From Endomychus coccineus (Eukaryota; Arthropoda; Insecta; Coleoptera; Endomychidae): a DNA stretch of 64,000 bases. Within the stretch, counting starts at the first letter, position 1. Each line of letters begins with the position of its first letter. The stretch is from NCBI GenBank assembly GCA_958510875.1, contig OY294071.1:37044581-37108580 (forward strand). The letters are read 5' to 3'. Below, piece after piece: positions 25,394 to 36,456 of this stretch. Below the pieces are notes generated by a model, which did no database searches, was not told where the DNA came from, and worked only from the letters and a program-made list of their open reading frames with translations. The translations under genes were made by a program, and so were the position numbers.

Positions 25394-26261
25394 ATCGAAA
25401 CGCTCGGCTTGTCAACCAGGCTGACCTTCGGCTACCTAAGGTCTGCTGGGCTTACATCCGAGGCTGAGGGATTTACCGCAGCTTGCCAAGATGGCGTAAT
25501 TAACACCTTGGTCTATCGCCGCAATGTGATAGGTGTGCAGGTCCCTGATGTCAGCTGCAGGGCCTGTCGAAAGGCGCCTGAGACGCTTTTCCACCTTCTG
25601 TCGGCATGTCCGGCAAAAGCGGCCTCAGCGTACACCCATCCCCATAATGCGGCCCTACGGGTGCTGTATTACTATCTAAGGTACTCGTACGGAATAGACC
25701 AAGAGCCGGTGTTGCCTTACATGCCAGGAGATATTGAGTCCGTTGTCGGAAACGAAAAATGCCAGATCTTATGGAGTTACCCGTTTCCGACCGTCACGTC
25801 CATACAAGCAAATAGGCCTGACGTTGTCCTCCTCGATAAACTAATCAAGACTATGTATGTTATCGAATTATACGCTCCGGCAGAGAAGAGCATAGTCTTG
25901 AAAGAGGAGGAAAAATGGACAAAATATCAAGATCTCCTGTTCAAGCTCCGCACGCTATACCCAGGCCACAAGGTCGTATTAGTGGTTCTGATCATCGGTG
26001 TTTTGGGCAGCATTCGGTCTTCGCTGCTTTCAAAATTGAAGATCATTCCGGCCTGTAAGAACTCGGCGCAGATCTTGATAGACCGGATGCAAAAGGCAGT
26101 CGTTCTGAGTTCAATTAGAATACTGAGGGCACACGATTTAGGAACCTGAAGCTACTTACCGACCGGTGGGGAGGAGTAGCTCCGGTTAACCACCTTTTAG
26201 GTTTTTCTGGCGCGACTGCTGCGATTTCGTCGGAGCTCGCAGCAGCCCCGACCAGGTTTGA
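25394..26261 (+). pseudogene. R4-like unit E: knuckle plus endonuclease, frame intact
   Basis: Begins abruptly at the ETLGLSTRLTFGYL position, directly after unit D. It is open from 25409 to the natural stop at 26149 (246 codons). The CRACRKAPETLFHLLSAC knuckle and the RPDVVLLDK...VIEL nuclease core are present; the usual VIEF is VIEL here. The 3' UTR holds the CTGCTGCGA/TCGCAGCAG hairpin, and the unit ends GACCAGGTTTGAA before (TA)n. The RT is absent because of 5' truncation. Confidence 0.85.

Positions 26262-26345
<84 letters not shown>
26262..26345. repeat. (TA)n microsatellite between units E and F
   Basis: A TA tract of about 84 bases with one TG interruption joins the 3' end of unit E to the truncated 5' end of unit F. 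Confidence 0.95.
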
Positions 26346-26348
<3 letters not shown>

Positions 26349-27180
26349 CCGGGCTTACATCCGAGACTGAGGGATTTACCGCAGCTTGCCAAGATGGCGT
26401 AATTAACACCTTGGTCTATCGCCGCAATGTGATGGGTGTGCAGGTCCCTGATGTCAGCTGCAGGGCCTGTCGAAAGGTGCCTGAGACGCTTTTCCACCTT
26501 CTGTCGGCATGTCCGGCAAAAGCGGCCTCGGCGTACACCCATCGCCATAATGCGGCCCTACGGGTGCTGTATCACCATCTAAGGCACTCGTACGGAATAG
26601 ACCAAGAGCCGGTGCTGCCTTACATGCCAGGAGATATTGAGTCCGTTGTCGGAAACGAAAAATGCCAGATCTTCTGGAATTATCCGTTTCCGACCGTCAG
26701 GTCCATACAAGCAAATAGGCCTGACGTTGTCCTCCTCGATAAACTAATCAAGACTATGTATGTCATCGAATTCTCCGCTCCGACAGAGAAGAACATAGTC
26801 TTGAAAGAGGAGGAAAAATGGACAAAATATCAAGATCGCCTGTTCGAGCTCCGCACGCTATACCCAGGCCACAAGGTCGTATTAGTGGTTCTGATCATCG
26901 GTGTTTTGGGCGGAATTCGGTCTTCGCTGCGTTCAAACTTGAAGATCATTCCGGCCTGTAGGAACTCGGCGCAGATCTTGATAGACCGGATGCAAAAGGC
27001 AGTCATTCTGGGTTCAATTAGAATACTTAGGGCACACGATTTAGGAACCTGAAGCTACTTACCGACCAGTGGGGAGGAGTAGCTTCGGTTAACCGCCTTT
27101 TAGGTTTTTCTGGCGCGACTGCTGCGATGTCGTCGGAGCTCGCAGCAGCCCCGACCAGGTTTGAATGTAAAAAAAAAAAA
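26346..27180 (+). pseudogene. R4-like unit F: knuckle plus endonuclease
   Basis: A 5'-truncated copy starting in the [11 protein letters not shown] region right after (TA)n, with an uninterrupted frame to the stop at 27052. The knuckle CRACRKVPETLFHLLSAC and nuclease core RPDVVLLDK...VIEF are intact. It is nearly identical to unit A over the shared part, implying recent activity of the family. Its 3' end is the best preserved in the cluster: the UTR hairpin, GACCAGGTTTGAATG, an A-run, then (TA)n. Confidence 0.85.
27119..27148 (+). ncRNA. R4-like 3' UTR hairpin
   Basis: CTGCTGCGA (27119-27127) pairs perfectly with TCGCAGCAG (27140-27148) around a 12-base loop. The same hairpin is present in unit C (about 22277-22306), and unit E has it with a slightly altered loop. 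Structured 3' UTRs are how R2-group reverse transcriptases recognise their own RNA; that role here is inference. Confidence 0.55.
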
Positions 27181-27200
27181 AATATATATATATATATGTG
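27181..27200. repeat. (TA)n tract after unit F
   Basis: A short TA tract following the A-run at the 3' end of unit F. Confidence 0.9.
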
Positions 27201-27554
27201 TGGTCGTTATGCCTCAAACAAATACTATTAATTAAAAGCAAAATCATTCAGAATGTCAAAGACTTATCTATATATACGATTCGAAATGAAGCTATCTAGA
27301 AACATTTATCGAGATACTGCTTAATTGTTGAGTCCAGCTCGTTGCTTGTTCAATGCAGTGAATAATTTACATAAAATTCTCTTTTGATATACACTAAAGG
27401 TATATATTTCTATCTAAAACCTCTTGAAGCTGAACCCTTCAGTAAACAACGTATGAGAAGTGAAAGTATCCATGTTTGCATCGAATATGGAGCAGTTTTA
27501 ATGTATACGTTTGTAGCCAATTTTTCTAATTCAAATCTTTTGGAAGACATATCA
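27201..27554. other. AT-rich region without a clear gene
   Basis: A frame opens at 27384 and runs into the THAP-like relic, but its first ~55 codons match nothing I know. Confidence 0.45.
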
Positions 27555-27710
27555 ATAACAGTTCCTGAACATAAATATTATAAAACCTGTTTGATACCCA
27601 TTTGTAAATCCACAACAATAACTACCCCCAAGAAATTATTGTTCAATGTGCCATAGGATGGGAAGACGAGGAAGAAATGATGTTAAGTTACAATCTGAAG
27701 TCCATTCAGT
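27555..27710 (+). pseudogene. THAP zinc-finger relic
   Basis: The frame encodes YYKTCLIPICKSTT...KKLLFNVP, then a stop, then in the same frame DGKTRKK-stop-C. This matches the start of a THAP domain: C-x2-4-C, the conserved LF.VP, then the D...R..W stretch with the Trp lost to a stop. THAP domains occur in host DNA-binding proteins and in P-element-type transposases. The later Cys and His ligands are not readable here. It is a non-functional remnant; whether of a transposon or a host gene is unknown. Confidence 0.45.
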
Positions 27711-27854
27711 GAGAAATATACTATACACATCTGTGAGGATCATCTTAGCTTAATTATTCTGTGAGTAAGATCTCGAATATGGGATATTTATCACTCGGTA
27801 TATGTGAAAGGTAATAATCAGTGAAGTAAATCAACATTAATGAGAAACTGTATA

Positions 27855-28035
27855 TATACCTCTCTAGATTATTGTATAAAAGTGGGCGATCTCCCCTTTT
27901 TCTACGAATATTTCAATGGTCGGTGCTCATCAGAGATCTAGTCTGTTAACATACCACGAGAGATTCCAGGTAAGCAGACTAAACGACCTCACGCTGGTAA
28001 TTCTCACACTGTCAAGATCCAAACCACCTCCAAAC
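27855..28035 (+). pseudogene. LINE-A C-terminal fragment
   Basis: The plus strand shares the GGGCGATCTCCCCTTTTTCTA block and the TTTCAATGGTCGGTGCTCAT block with the LINE-A copies at 1225-2165 and 52870-53815. These encode the degraded FYRYFHG-CSSE segment. Stops are frequent. Confidence 0.6.
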
Positions 28036-30399
28036 ATCAAATAAAGATTCTAAAACCTATCTCCATTAGCAAATAATAACGAGATTGCCTGAAATAACAA
28101 CTAACATAATGAAAGTATGGTAAGTTGGTAAGTAATAGAAAAGAAATTCATCAAAATATCATACAGATGTTACCGTTTAAACAAGTAGATTATGGGTATT
28201 TTTGTCCTCATTCATTTCCAATAATCCCTAGAGATTTATCATCAAACCATTTATTTTATTCAGATTTATGAATGTTACATTCGGAGGGTGAATATTTCGG
28301 ATTAATTCTTTGGGAGTCATTGAAAATAAATAAGCAAAGATATCCAAAATGTACTTAGCGATCAACTTGATTGTAATAAAATAACTCACCATTATTAAAT
28401 TTGTCTTATCGGTAACATATTTACGATTTCCATGAATTCCTTTTAGTTACTTAACAACTTACCATGTAGTTCTTATAGTTTGAGTAATCCCATTATTGTT
28501 AGATACTGAAATGTTTATTGTATCATATTTGATTATATTTTTACAGGAAAACTATTATCTACAATTTCAAATTATATATGGCAATTTCCTTTTGGAATGT
28601 GGGGAATTTAACAAAAGAATAAAAAGAAATGGGAAACTCGCTCATTATGATGACGATGACGCTAAGCAAATTAGTTAGGTAATGCAAATAATACATTCAA
28701 TTCACTAATTAATGAGAGAGTACATGTTCTTATGATAAGATATGATGAATTATTATCATGCCAAAAGATGGATACAGCTGAACTCCCGATGTTTCAACTA
28801 AAACAATTAGAGGAGTTTACGTTGAATGACAAATTTCAACATTCACACCTAATTGTCTATAGGAAGGTAGCATTATATTTAGAATTTTGAATGATTGGAT
28901 TACGTCTCGACTCAAGTTAGTTTAATATTGTGTTTAAATGTGATGTTGTGGTAACTTATTTGAAGTGGGACTTCTGGAGTCCCGTTGGGGATTGTTCTTG
29001 TGTCGCTCATTACGCTCTAACTTTCGCTAAATTACAATTTGCAGTTTTCTCAACTTCAGTTTATATTAATTTTATTGTAGACTGTCTACTTTACATTGCA
29101 GTTTGCTTGGACAAAATTTTTTTATGCTATTACCTGGATGAATTTCAACTCACACATTGGTTATCATCAAAATAAAGTATGATGAAGGAGCGTATTCATC
29201 ACAACAACATTTTGCACAAGGGAACACAATGACTAATTCATAATGATAGGAACCACACAATGAATTCTTTCAATGTCTCTATTTGTCTGAGCGTAAGAGA
29301 GGAATCATTAATATGGTCTTATGAAATAATGCATAAAAAATAGAATATTCTCCATTCACTATATTTTACATATATTTTGATCTATATTGATGTGCGAGAT
29401 TATGTATCTGTCAGTAGTTTGTTCCTAATTACCATTGAAAATATTCACCCAATATAATAAAATAGCAAAATCTGACATGATATCGTTATTGGATCAATTC
29501 AATAATTTAAATTGAAGGTGGTATGTAGGCTAGAGTCGAGTCCGAGTCTAGAGCTTCATTTTGTGTGAATTGATTGTCAAAAACTTCTTCAATTTAAATT
29601 CGTATCTTATACAGATTTTAATAAATAAACTGGACTATTATTTGCTGTATCTGAAATAAGATTAGATTATATCTCCAGTCTGAGAATAAATGAAAGTCAT
29701 TACATGGAGAACATGTTCCAAGGATAGGATATTCTTCTGAAGGATTTGTTTGCTGAAAATAATTATCTCTAATACTTGAAAATAACTGTTCCGCATCTTT
29801 AGAATATAATAAAGTGAATGAAAGCATGTATTACACTAAACGTAATTAAGGTAAGAACTATAAGAGAAAAAAGAACATATTGCAGAGATAAAGTTAATTC
29901 TATTAACAAACACAATGAGATTCACAAAGGAATTTAAGAAGACTCCAAAGTGAATCATAAAAATGGAATTAAAACATCCAGGATTAACTGAATCAAATCA
30001 CTCAACATAAAATATTAATTTCTGCAGCTTGGAATTACTCAAAGGTTGGGTTGCATAAATAGATTATAAGTATAATAAAAGCTTACATTGAAATTTATCT
30101 AACTATTTTAATAAACCACTTTCAACTTAGGTGAAACTACAAATTCATTCAAGAGATTTGAATACTTTTATATAATTGAGAATAGTAGAACAAATCATAT
30201 TCTGAAGATTTTCTCTCAATTTATCATGAACTTGTGGCTCGTTATTGGGTTAGTGGATGAACAAAAGAAGCAAATAACGCCAAGATATGATCAAAGCTTA
30301 ACGAATGCTCCATTTTAAACATTTTCCAAGATAATTGAATGAAATTCCACTTCTAGCATCCCCTCCCCTAACCTAATTATTGAAGACTGACTAAAGTAC
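28036..30399. other. AT-rich region without a supported gene
   Basis: The longest frame (81 codons, 28930-29175) is hydrophobic but unrecognised. No repeat or RNA gene was identified. Confidence 0.5.
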
Positions 30400-31250
30400 C
30401 ACCAGAAAAGGCCTACATTTTTGCTGCAACGTTTACCAACAATTCCACTTTGGATTCACAAGGGAATGACCCTCTCAATATCGCTACCATGGAAAACTGT
30501 ATGCCTGAAATTGTCTTTGGTATGCGCACAATTGGACGCCTTCTGCTTGATCTCAATACCAGCAAAAGTATGGGGCTAGGCTCAATTCCGCCTATTATTC
30601 TCAAGAAATGTATCCATTAATTAACATCAGTTCTTTGCGTGCGGGTTGTAGTGTTCAATTCAAGCAAGCTTACATTTTCTCCAGGAAGGAGGATCCAACA
30701 ATCCTAGTATGACGAGTTCAAGTACAACTAGCGCCCTATCATAGGACGATCATGAACGTCCATTGCGAAAACTGCTCCACAGACACAGAGTTTTCCATTC
30801 CATGCCAAAATCTACTTTACATCCCAATAGCTCCTCATAATCTACAAAGCACAATTTGACCTGTTTTGGAGAGCTGCTCACATGTTTGGAGTTTAGTTCA
30901 AAAACATGCGTTCAAGCTCTTAGATTCTATTCAGAAGAGTCATTCGTCTGGTTAGTGGTCTCACACTTACGAATTCGTTAACCGCTCTAAAGCATTGTAG
31001 ATGTGTAAGCGATCTCTTCCTTTCCTACAGATGTTTCTTGTCTGTTATTTACCACGAGCCAGGTAGGTAGGCTAGACAAAGTCAAGATAACTCCTTCATT
31101 GTCCAGCTCGAGACCTGACTTAATTTTTCTCTCAACTGGTGAATTTTTGAAACTCTATGTCAAATAAATAACATTTTTCCTGATGCATATAACCTCCAAT
31201 CTTTCAAAAAAAAATCTGATGCCTAACTTCCAAAATTCCCTGGCTGGTTC
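30400..31250 (+). pseudogene. LINE-A remnant with RT palm deleted
   Basis: The first part (30400-30625) is an open stretch AAFTNNSTLDSQGN...MPEIVF...LLLDLNTSKSMG, ending IPPIILKKC, which is the LINE linker/RT-0 region. After about 30640 the sequence jumps to the post-palm words (TSKLTFSPG, the CATAGGACGATCATG block, YFTSQ-like) and the C-terminal block to about 31250. The catalytic palm between them is missing, so this copy carries a large internal deletion as well as stops. It is the only LINE-A copy in the window that preserves the region before the RT. Confidence 0.7.
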
Positions 31251-33234
31251 AACCGATGTTCTACGAACAAATATGGCGCTAATTCACAAAGGAGAAAACC
31301 TTCAAATAAACAAAAGTGGAATACATTCTGAACTGTTTTAAATCATGAAGATCAATATTCAATATTTCTCAGACTATATGGCAAAATCTCACGACGTTGA
31401 TTCAATGTCTGTATCATTGGGCGGCCACTCGAAGTATATAGCTTGAAACTAACCTTAATTGAATACGAATTCGAGGAACTTATATTAGAATGATAGTTTT
31501 GAATCTGATTCGAATAAAAAAAACTTGCATCACTTCGTGGAGACTGCGAACTATGCAGTTATGATAGGATAATATTGCTGACAAGGAAATTAAAGTTCAT
31601 GTTGATGCTTCTGTCTTCAAATGTGTATCGAAAAGCTCACAAGATCATATAACGTGAGCTTCTTAAAGGTGAAAGTAACTGCTTCTGTTTCGATACGTTT
31701 TCAATAAATATCAAAGCCTGGTAAGTGATAATATTGACGTTCAATAACACTCTAATATTGGTATGGGAAATCTATTCTCACAATTTCATATAGTTTTCCT
31801 TTATCTGATTTGTAGTTCATCTCCAATCTCGATACATACTGTAATCAGATGAGACTGTCGACGTTAAATGCCTCAAAGCTTACAGACTGATAATTACAGA
31901 CACGATATGCTGCTCGTAAAATCAGCTGAAACTACACCAGAGTTTATCTTGAATCGAAGCAATTCATGTAAGTCTTGCAAATACTGATGTTCCTACTAAA
32001 TTTGTTATTCTACTTACGTTCGATCAACTCTTTCGATCTCAACAACTAATTCAAACATTGGGAATTATCTGGTGCCTGTATTCAATTGAATCTATCACAT
32101 TACTTTCTAAACTATGGAAGTTGAGAAGTAAAATGTAGAGACAGAACAAGATTTTATTACACTTCGATAGTATACAAGGGCAGAAAATGAGCATTAATAG
32201 CCCGGGTGTATCAGCTGCACGAGCGAGCATAGCGAAGCGCTACTGATGCATTTTCTGCATGTGTGACACGATTCTTCGTCTACAATTAGATAACATATTC
32301 GTTAACTTAAACTTTTGTTGTCTGTTGTTATTCTAAACTTTGATTTAAACTGAAGTTTCATCAAACATTATATAATGCATCAAGTTACCGCAAAAGACGT
32401 CTAAATTATGAAAAACTATAAAACTTGTGGATAATTTTCATTTGAAATGGATTCATTTAATGTCATTTTATATCCTGATCATATGTAGTAGCATTCAGGT
32501 AGAAGCAAATATTTGTCCTTTCGTCGTCTTCCATAATATTTAACCGTTCAAAGGTCTCTCTCCCCTATATCGCTCGAAAATCACTAATCATTCGGCACAT
32601 CATAACGGACAGTCTACATAGATATTATATTTGATTTAGTTCAGGTTATCGGAGGAGTCGTAGGGGTGAAGCTCAGGTCAAGGGAGCTGCGTAATCAGCT
32701 CTCTCCCTTCGAGGACGACTACCATATATTCATTCATCTTTCACACAATATGCTTCGAGAACGTCCGGCATGAATTTACGGCTTACAGTATTGTGAGTAA
32801 TCATTTTCTGCTAAAATCGAACAATATTTTTAACTTAACCATAAATCGAACTTTCCCAGATTTACTTTTTCTATTAGATCCCTTCATTTATCTCCATTGT
32901 GGTAATTAATAGCTTTGCCGGCAGAAAATATTGAATAAAATCGAACTGAAGATTTGAAATGCACATACTATGGAAACTAGAAACTAAATAGCTTCAATAA
33001 AAAAAGAATGAAATATGAGGGAATTCGATGAAACGATATGTAACATAGCCTTGAGTGAATATACGAGAGTTTTGAGTTAGAGCGAGCTAGATGCACTATA
33101 TTGCGTTACAAGTTAGACAAGTAAGCAAGTATTTGGAAATTGGACTTGGTCATGTACGATGCGCCAACTCCTCTTGATCAAAATTGGGCAAAATTATCCA
33201 TTTACAAAATTAATTTTCCACAAAATAAAATGAG
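31251..33234. other. AT-rich region with two hairpins, no gene
   Basis: No coding feature was seen. Two small GC-richer hairpin structures lie at 32180-32258 and 32656-32720. Confidence 0.5.
32180..32258. repeat. 79-base hairpin element
   Basis: GCAGAAAATG (32180-32189) and CATTTTCTGC (32249-32258) are perfect complements bounding a GC-rich core that contains CGAGCGAGCATAGCGAAGCG. It may be a small inverted-repeat element; function unknown. Confidence 0.45.
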
Positions 33235-33236
33235 TA

Positions 33237-34071
33237 GGGTGTCCGCTATTTTTTTGCGTCAACAAATCATCACTCTCTGTTGAGATTCTGATTCTTTGAC
33301 ATGAAAAATACCGAAAAAAATTCACCTTGCCTCGCTGCAATACCGTGTGCCTTAAGAGGAATTTATCTCCCATTTAAATAACATGCAAAAAGGTTGTTTT
33401 TTCTGTTTTTCTAGATTCCTGCCATGAAAAATGAGAAATTCAAGAAAACTTGATATCATATGCGATCGGAAATTTCCCATAGATTAAAATAGTCGGTGTA
33501 CTATGGTCAGAAAATTATCTCAAATGCGCAAAAAAGCAAAAAAACATAAGAAAAAATAATTTAAATGAAATTTATTGTAATTTTATATCATTTTATTGCA
33601 TGTTTTGCGTACTGGACAACAGTAAATAGAACTATCAACATCGGGATCGTATTCTACGGAAAATTTCCTATCAATCCTATATATTCGCACATCAAACTTC
33701 ACAAATTTTCAGCTGAGAAATTGGCTAAAATTTAGGAATAAATAAAATCGTATTGATTTGTTTTTTTGCTTTTTTGCTCATTTGAGATCATTTTTTGACC
33801 ATAGTGCACCGACTATTTTAATCTACGGGAAATTTCCGACCGCATATGATATCAACTTCTCTTGAATTTCTCATTTTCCATGGCAGGAATCTAGAAAAAC
33901 AGAAAAAAACAACCTTTTTGCATGTTATTTGAATGGGAGATACATTCCTCTTAAGGCACGCGGTATTGCAACGGGGCAAGCGCAGATTTTTTTTTGGTAT
34001 TTTTCATGTCAAAGAATCATAATCTCAACAGAGAGTGATGATTTTTTGACGCAAAAAAATAGCGGACACCC
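33237..34071. mobile_element. Foldback MITE with TA target duplication
   Basis: Terminal inverted repeats begin GGGTGTCCGCTATTTTTTTG (33237) and end with the complement at 34071. They are flanked by TA at 33235-33236 and 34072-34073. The arms extend inwards as near-perfect inverted copies for about 310 bases each (to about 33547 and from about 33757), leaving a loop of about 209 bases. No protein is encoded. A TA duplication is the signature of the Tc1/mariner (IS630) superfamily, so this is likely a non-autonomous member; that assignment is inference. Confidence 0.8.
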
Positions 34072-34073
34072 TA

Positions 34074-35640
34074 ATAATGAGGTATAACTTCAAATCAAAT
34101 GTCCATGCTTTTGCGATAAATTTAGACATTTGTCAAAACGTTTGTAGGAAATGTCAGTGTAGTTGTGAATATGGGGTGTTGGTCAAATATTCAACGTCAT
34201 TTTCCGATTGAAGGCGTGTTATTAGTCTATGAATCACGCCCATCATATCCCCATCTTTATCACACTTTTTGAATCTCAATACATCGGCCTCGTAAATTCA
34301 ACAGGTATACTTATTGCAGTTGATATATTCGTACTGGTTACAGAATTCTATAGGATTTTCATACAAGAGAAACATCTTATACCAAGTTAACTTCTCCCCT
34401 TAATAAATACTTTGCCCGAAGTCAATTTCGAACGAAGGAACTATGTTGGAACTGTGAATTCGTTTAGGATGCTCACTAATATTTGGCAGTAAATTTATCG
34501 TGTTTTGTCGTGCTCTGAAGAAAAATTCAAAAACTGAGTTTATGGCAATAGAATGGTTTTGATAATTATGTTACGCCTAGCTAATTTTTGCAAACGGAAT
34601 ATAGAATTTACTAGTCCATCAGCAAATAAATATTGTTCTAGGATAAAAGTAGAACATAAGTAGCAGAATGCGTACAAAAGTTTCGTTGGTCGAAATTATA
34701 TAATCAAAGTTTCGTGTAAGAGACATACAACTTAGGAGCTAACTTTTCTAATTACGTCATCACATTTCTTATTTTAGTAGTTACTTTCTCGAAGAACCGT
34801 TAAATTTAGAACTACAGCCACACTGAACTACCAACGAGACCATACAAGAGATCTCCAACATGTGTTTACTATAGCTCTCAACAGTCTCATTAACCGATAG
34901 GTACGACTTCAAATAGAGAGATAAAATATAACCATTAACTTTAATACCTATTTCGCAACTGGGCGTTTAATCTGTTGTAAATTCACAAGAAACATTCTAA
35001 ATGTAGCCAACAATAAACACATAATTAAAAAAGCTGTGATCAGTTGATCACTTGATTTTCTTCACTCGTTAATGTTGATTAATACGGATTTGATTAAATA
35101 ATTTTATTATTTAACCAATTTGATAATGAACGTTCTTAAATCATAATTCATATTTCATTATCTGAGAATTTGTTATTTTATGCAAATTCTGCCTATTCTG
35201 AAGATTATAATCATGGCAAATGGAATAAAATTTATAAGAAAAGGAGGCACATGAAACTGTATTTGGTTGCATTTCTAGGAGATAACTGGCAATCAAATTA
35301 TCAACAAACAGGTATTGTAAAATCACTAATCTGACTATATGAGATATACTGAATATCTGATTCATTTCCGAGGAGGTTGCAATGTTGCATTCCACCTGCT
35401 TCGACTGCTTTTAACGCTCAAATATCATGCTAGGTAGTGAGAACATGTAAATTGTCATTACTGATTTTATTCGAGTTTTACCATTCTCTACTTGCAGAAT
35501 AATCAACATCTTTGAGACATTGTTATATGATGAACTGTTACAAACAAAATTGGGTTCTTTATTTTAGGTTATTGTAGTGTTTACCAATAACTGTTCGAAG
35601 AAAAAATCGGTTGTCTGTAAAGTCGGTTTACTGACGATAG
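34074..35640. other. AT-rich region without a supported gene
   Basis: Nothing recognised; the longest frame is 84 codons on the minus strand (35141-35395), without known motifs. Confidence 0.5.
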
Positions 35641-36456
35641 TTGAACGTGACAACGTCATAAGAAAATACTGATGGAATGGTTTCATTTTTCGAAAGAAAA
35701 TTTTAATTTTATTTGTTTGATAGATATTTTGTATGGATATAGAGAAGGAGGTAAATGGAAATCACAATTGAATTGTTCAAGTTACATTTATTTGTACGCA
35801 TAAATACAATTATGTCAATTTAGCTTTTAAAAAGCCCGCCTCAATGTGTTTGATATAGGAGAAAATTGTTCCCTTTGACGGCTGGCTGGTCCTACCTGTC
35901 ATTTCAGACACGTTGTTATGATATGTGGAAGATTCAACATTTATGTTTTAATTTTTTGAAATCATAGCTACGCTCAATAATTATTTCGATCGAATAGTAA
36001 AGCAATTGATTTTTTACTCATCGTGAAACAGTTCTGTTAACTTATTGTTATAGTTTTGTCAATTATAGCATAACCTACAATCGCTGCACTAGCGGACCGA
36101 TGCTATTTATTTTAATGATGAAAGCACGAATATTCGACAATATATCACTGAACATATATTTAATATCGAAAGAATCATTACCTTTATCGCCGCAATTGTC
36201 GTTGCTATAAACAATTGACACCACATTCACTTTTCACTGCACTTACGAAAACATGTAAATGTATTATTGTATAGCAGCTGTCCACGCGCATCGCGTCTGT
36301 CACTCAAGTACGAGAGCTCGCTTGCACTTCAAGCCTTAAATGGAACGCCTCAAAGCGAGGTAACGCACAGCCGGTCAGAGCGAGGTAACGGCAAATGAGT
36401 CATGTTTTCTTGTGCGTGCAGCCGGCTCCATCGAATTATAAGACGTTGTCACGTCA
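35641..36456. mobile_element. Candidate inverted-repeat DNA element
   Basis: The word AACGTGACAACGTCATAAG (from 35644) reappears inverted as TATAAGACGTTGTCACGTC (to about 36455), bounding about 810 bases. The right third (36250-36430) is much more GC-rich than its surroundings and carries AGCGAGGTAACG twice within about 40 bases. No transposase frame is visible. The layout suggests a non-autonomous DNA transposon, with the inverted repeat terminal or subterminal. The exact ends and any target duplication could not be fixed. Confidence 0.45.

Larger units (their letters stand above)
20523..27200. mobile_element. Cluster of R4/Dong-like LINE fragments in (TA)n
   Basis: At least six fragments of one restriction-like-endonuclease LINE family. 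Units A, B and C are on the minus strand; D, E and F are on the plus strand. (TA)n tracts separate A from B, B from C and E from F, and another follows F. Shared features are the FQGDSLSP RT motif, the YVDD box, a C-x2-C-x8-H-x4-C knuckle, and a RPDVVLLDK...VIEF endonuclease core. Non-LTR elements with a C-terminal nuclease of this type belong to the R2/R4/NeSL group. The FQGDSLSPL signature and insertion into a simple repeat point to R4/Dong. Base composition is clearly more GC-rich than the surroundings. Confidence 0.85.

Noticed and set aside
30413..30604. 63-codon minus-strand frame
   Set aside because: It is antisense to the LINE-A linker, which is recognisable on the plus strand.
32640..32725. 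Possible tRNA
   Set aside because: There is a stem structure but no cloverleaf arms in the right positions and no T-loop consensus.
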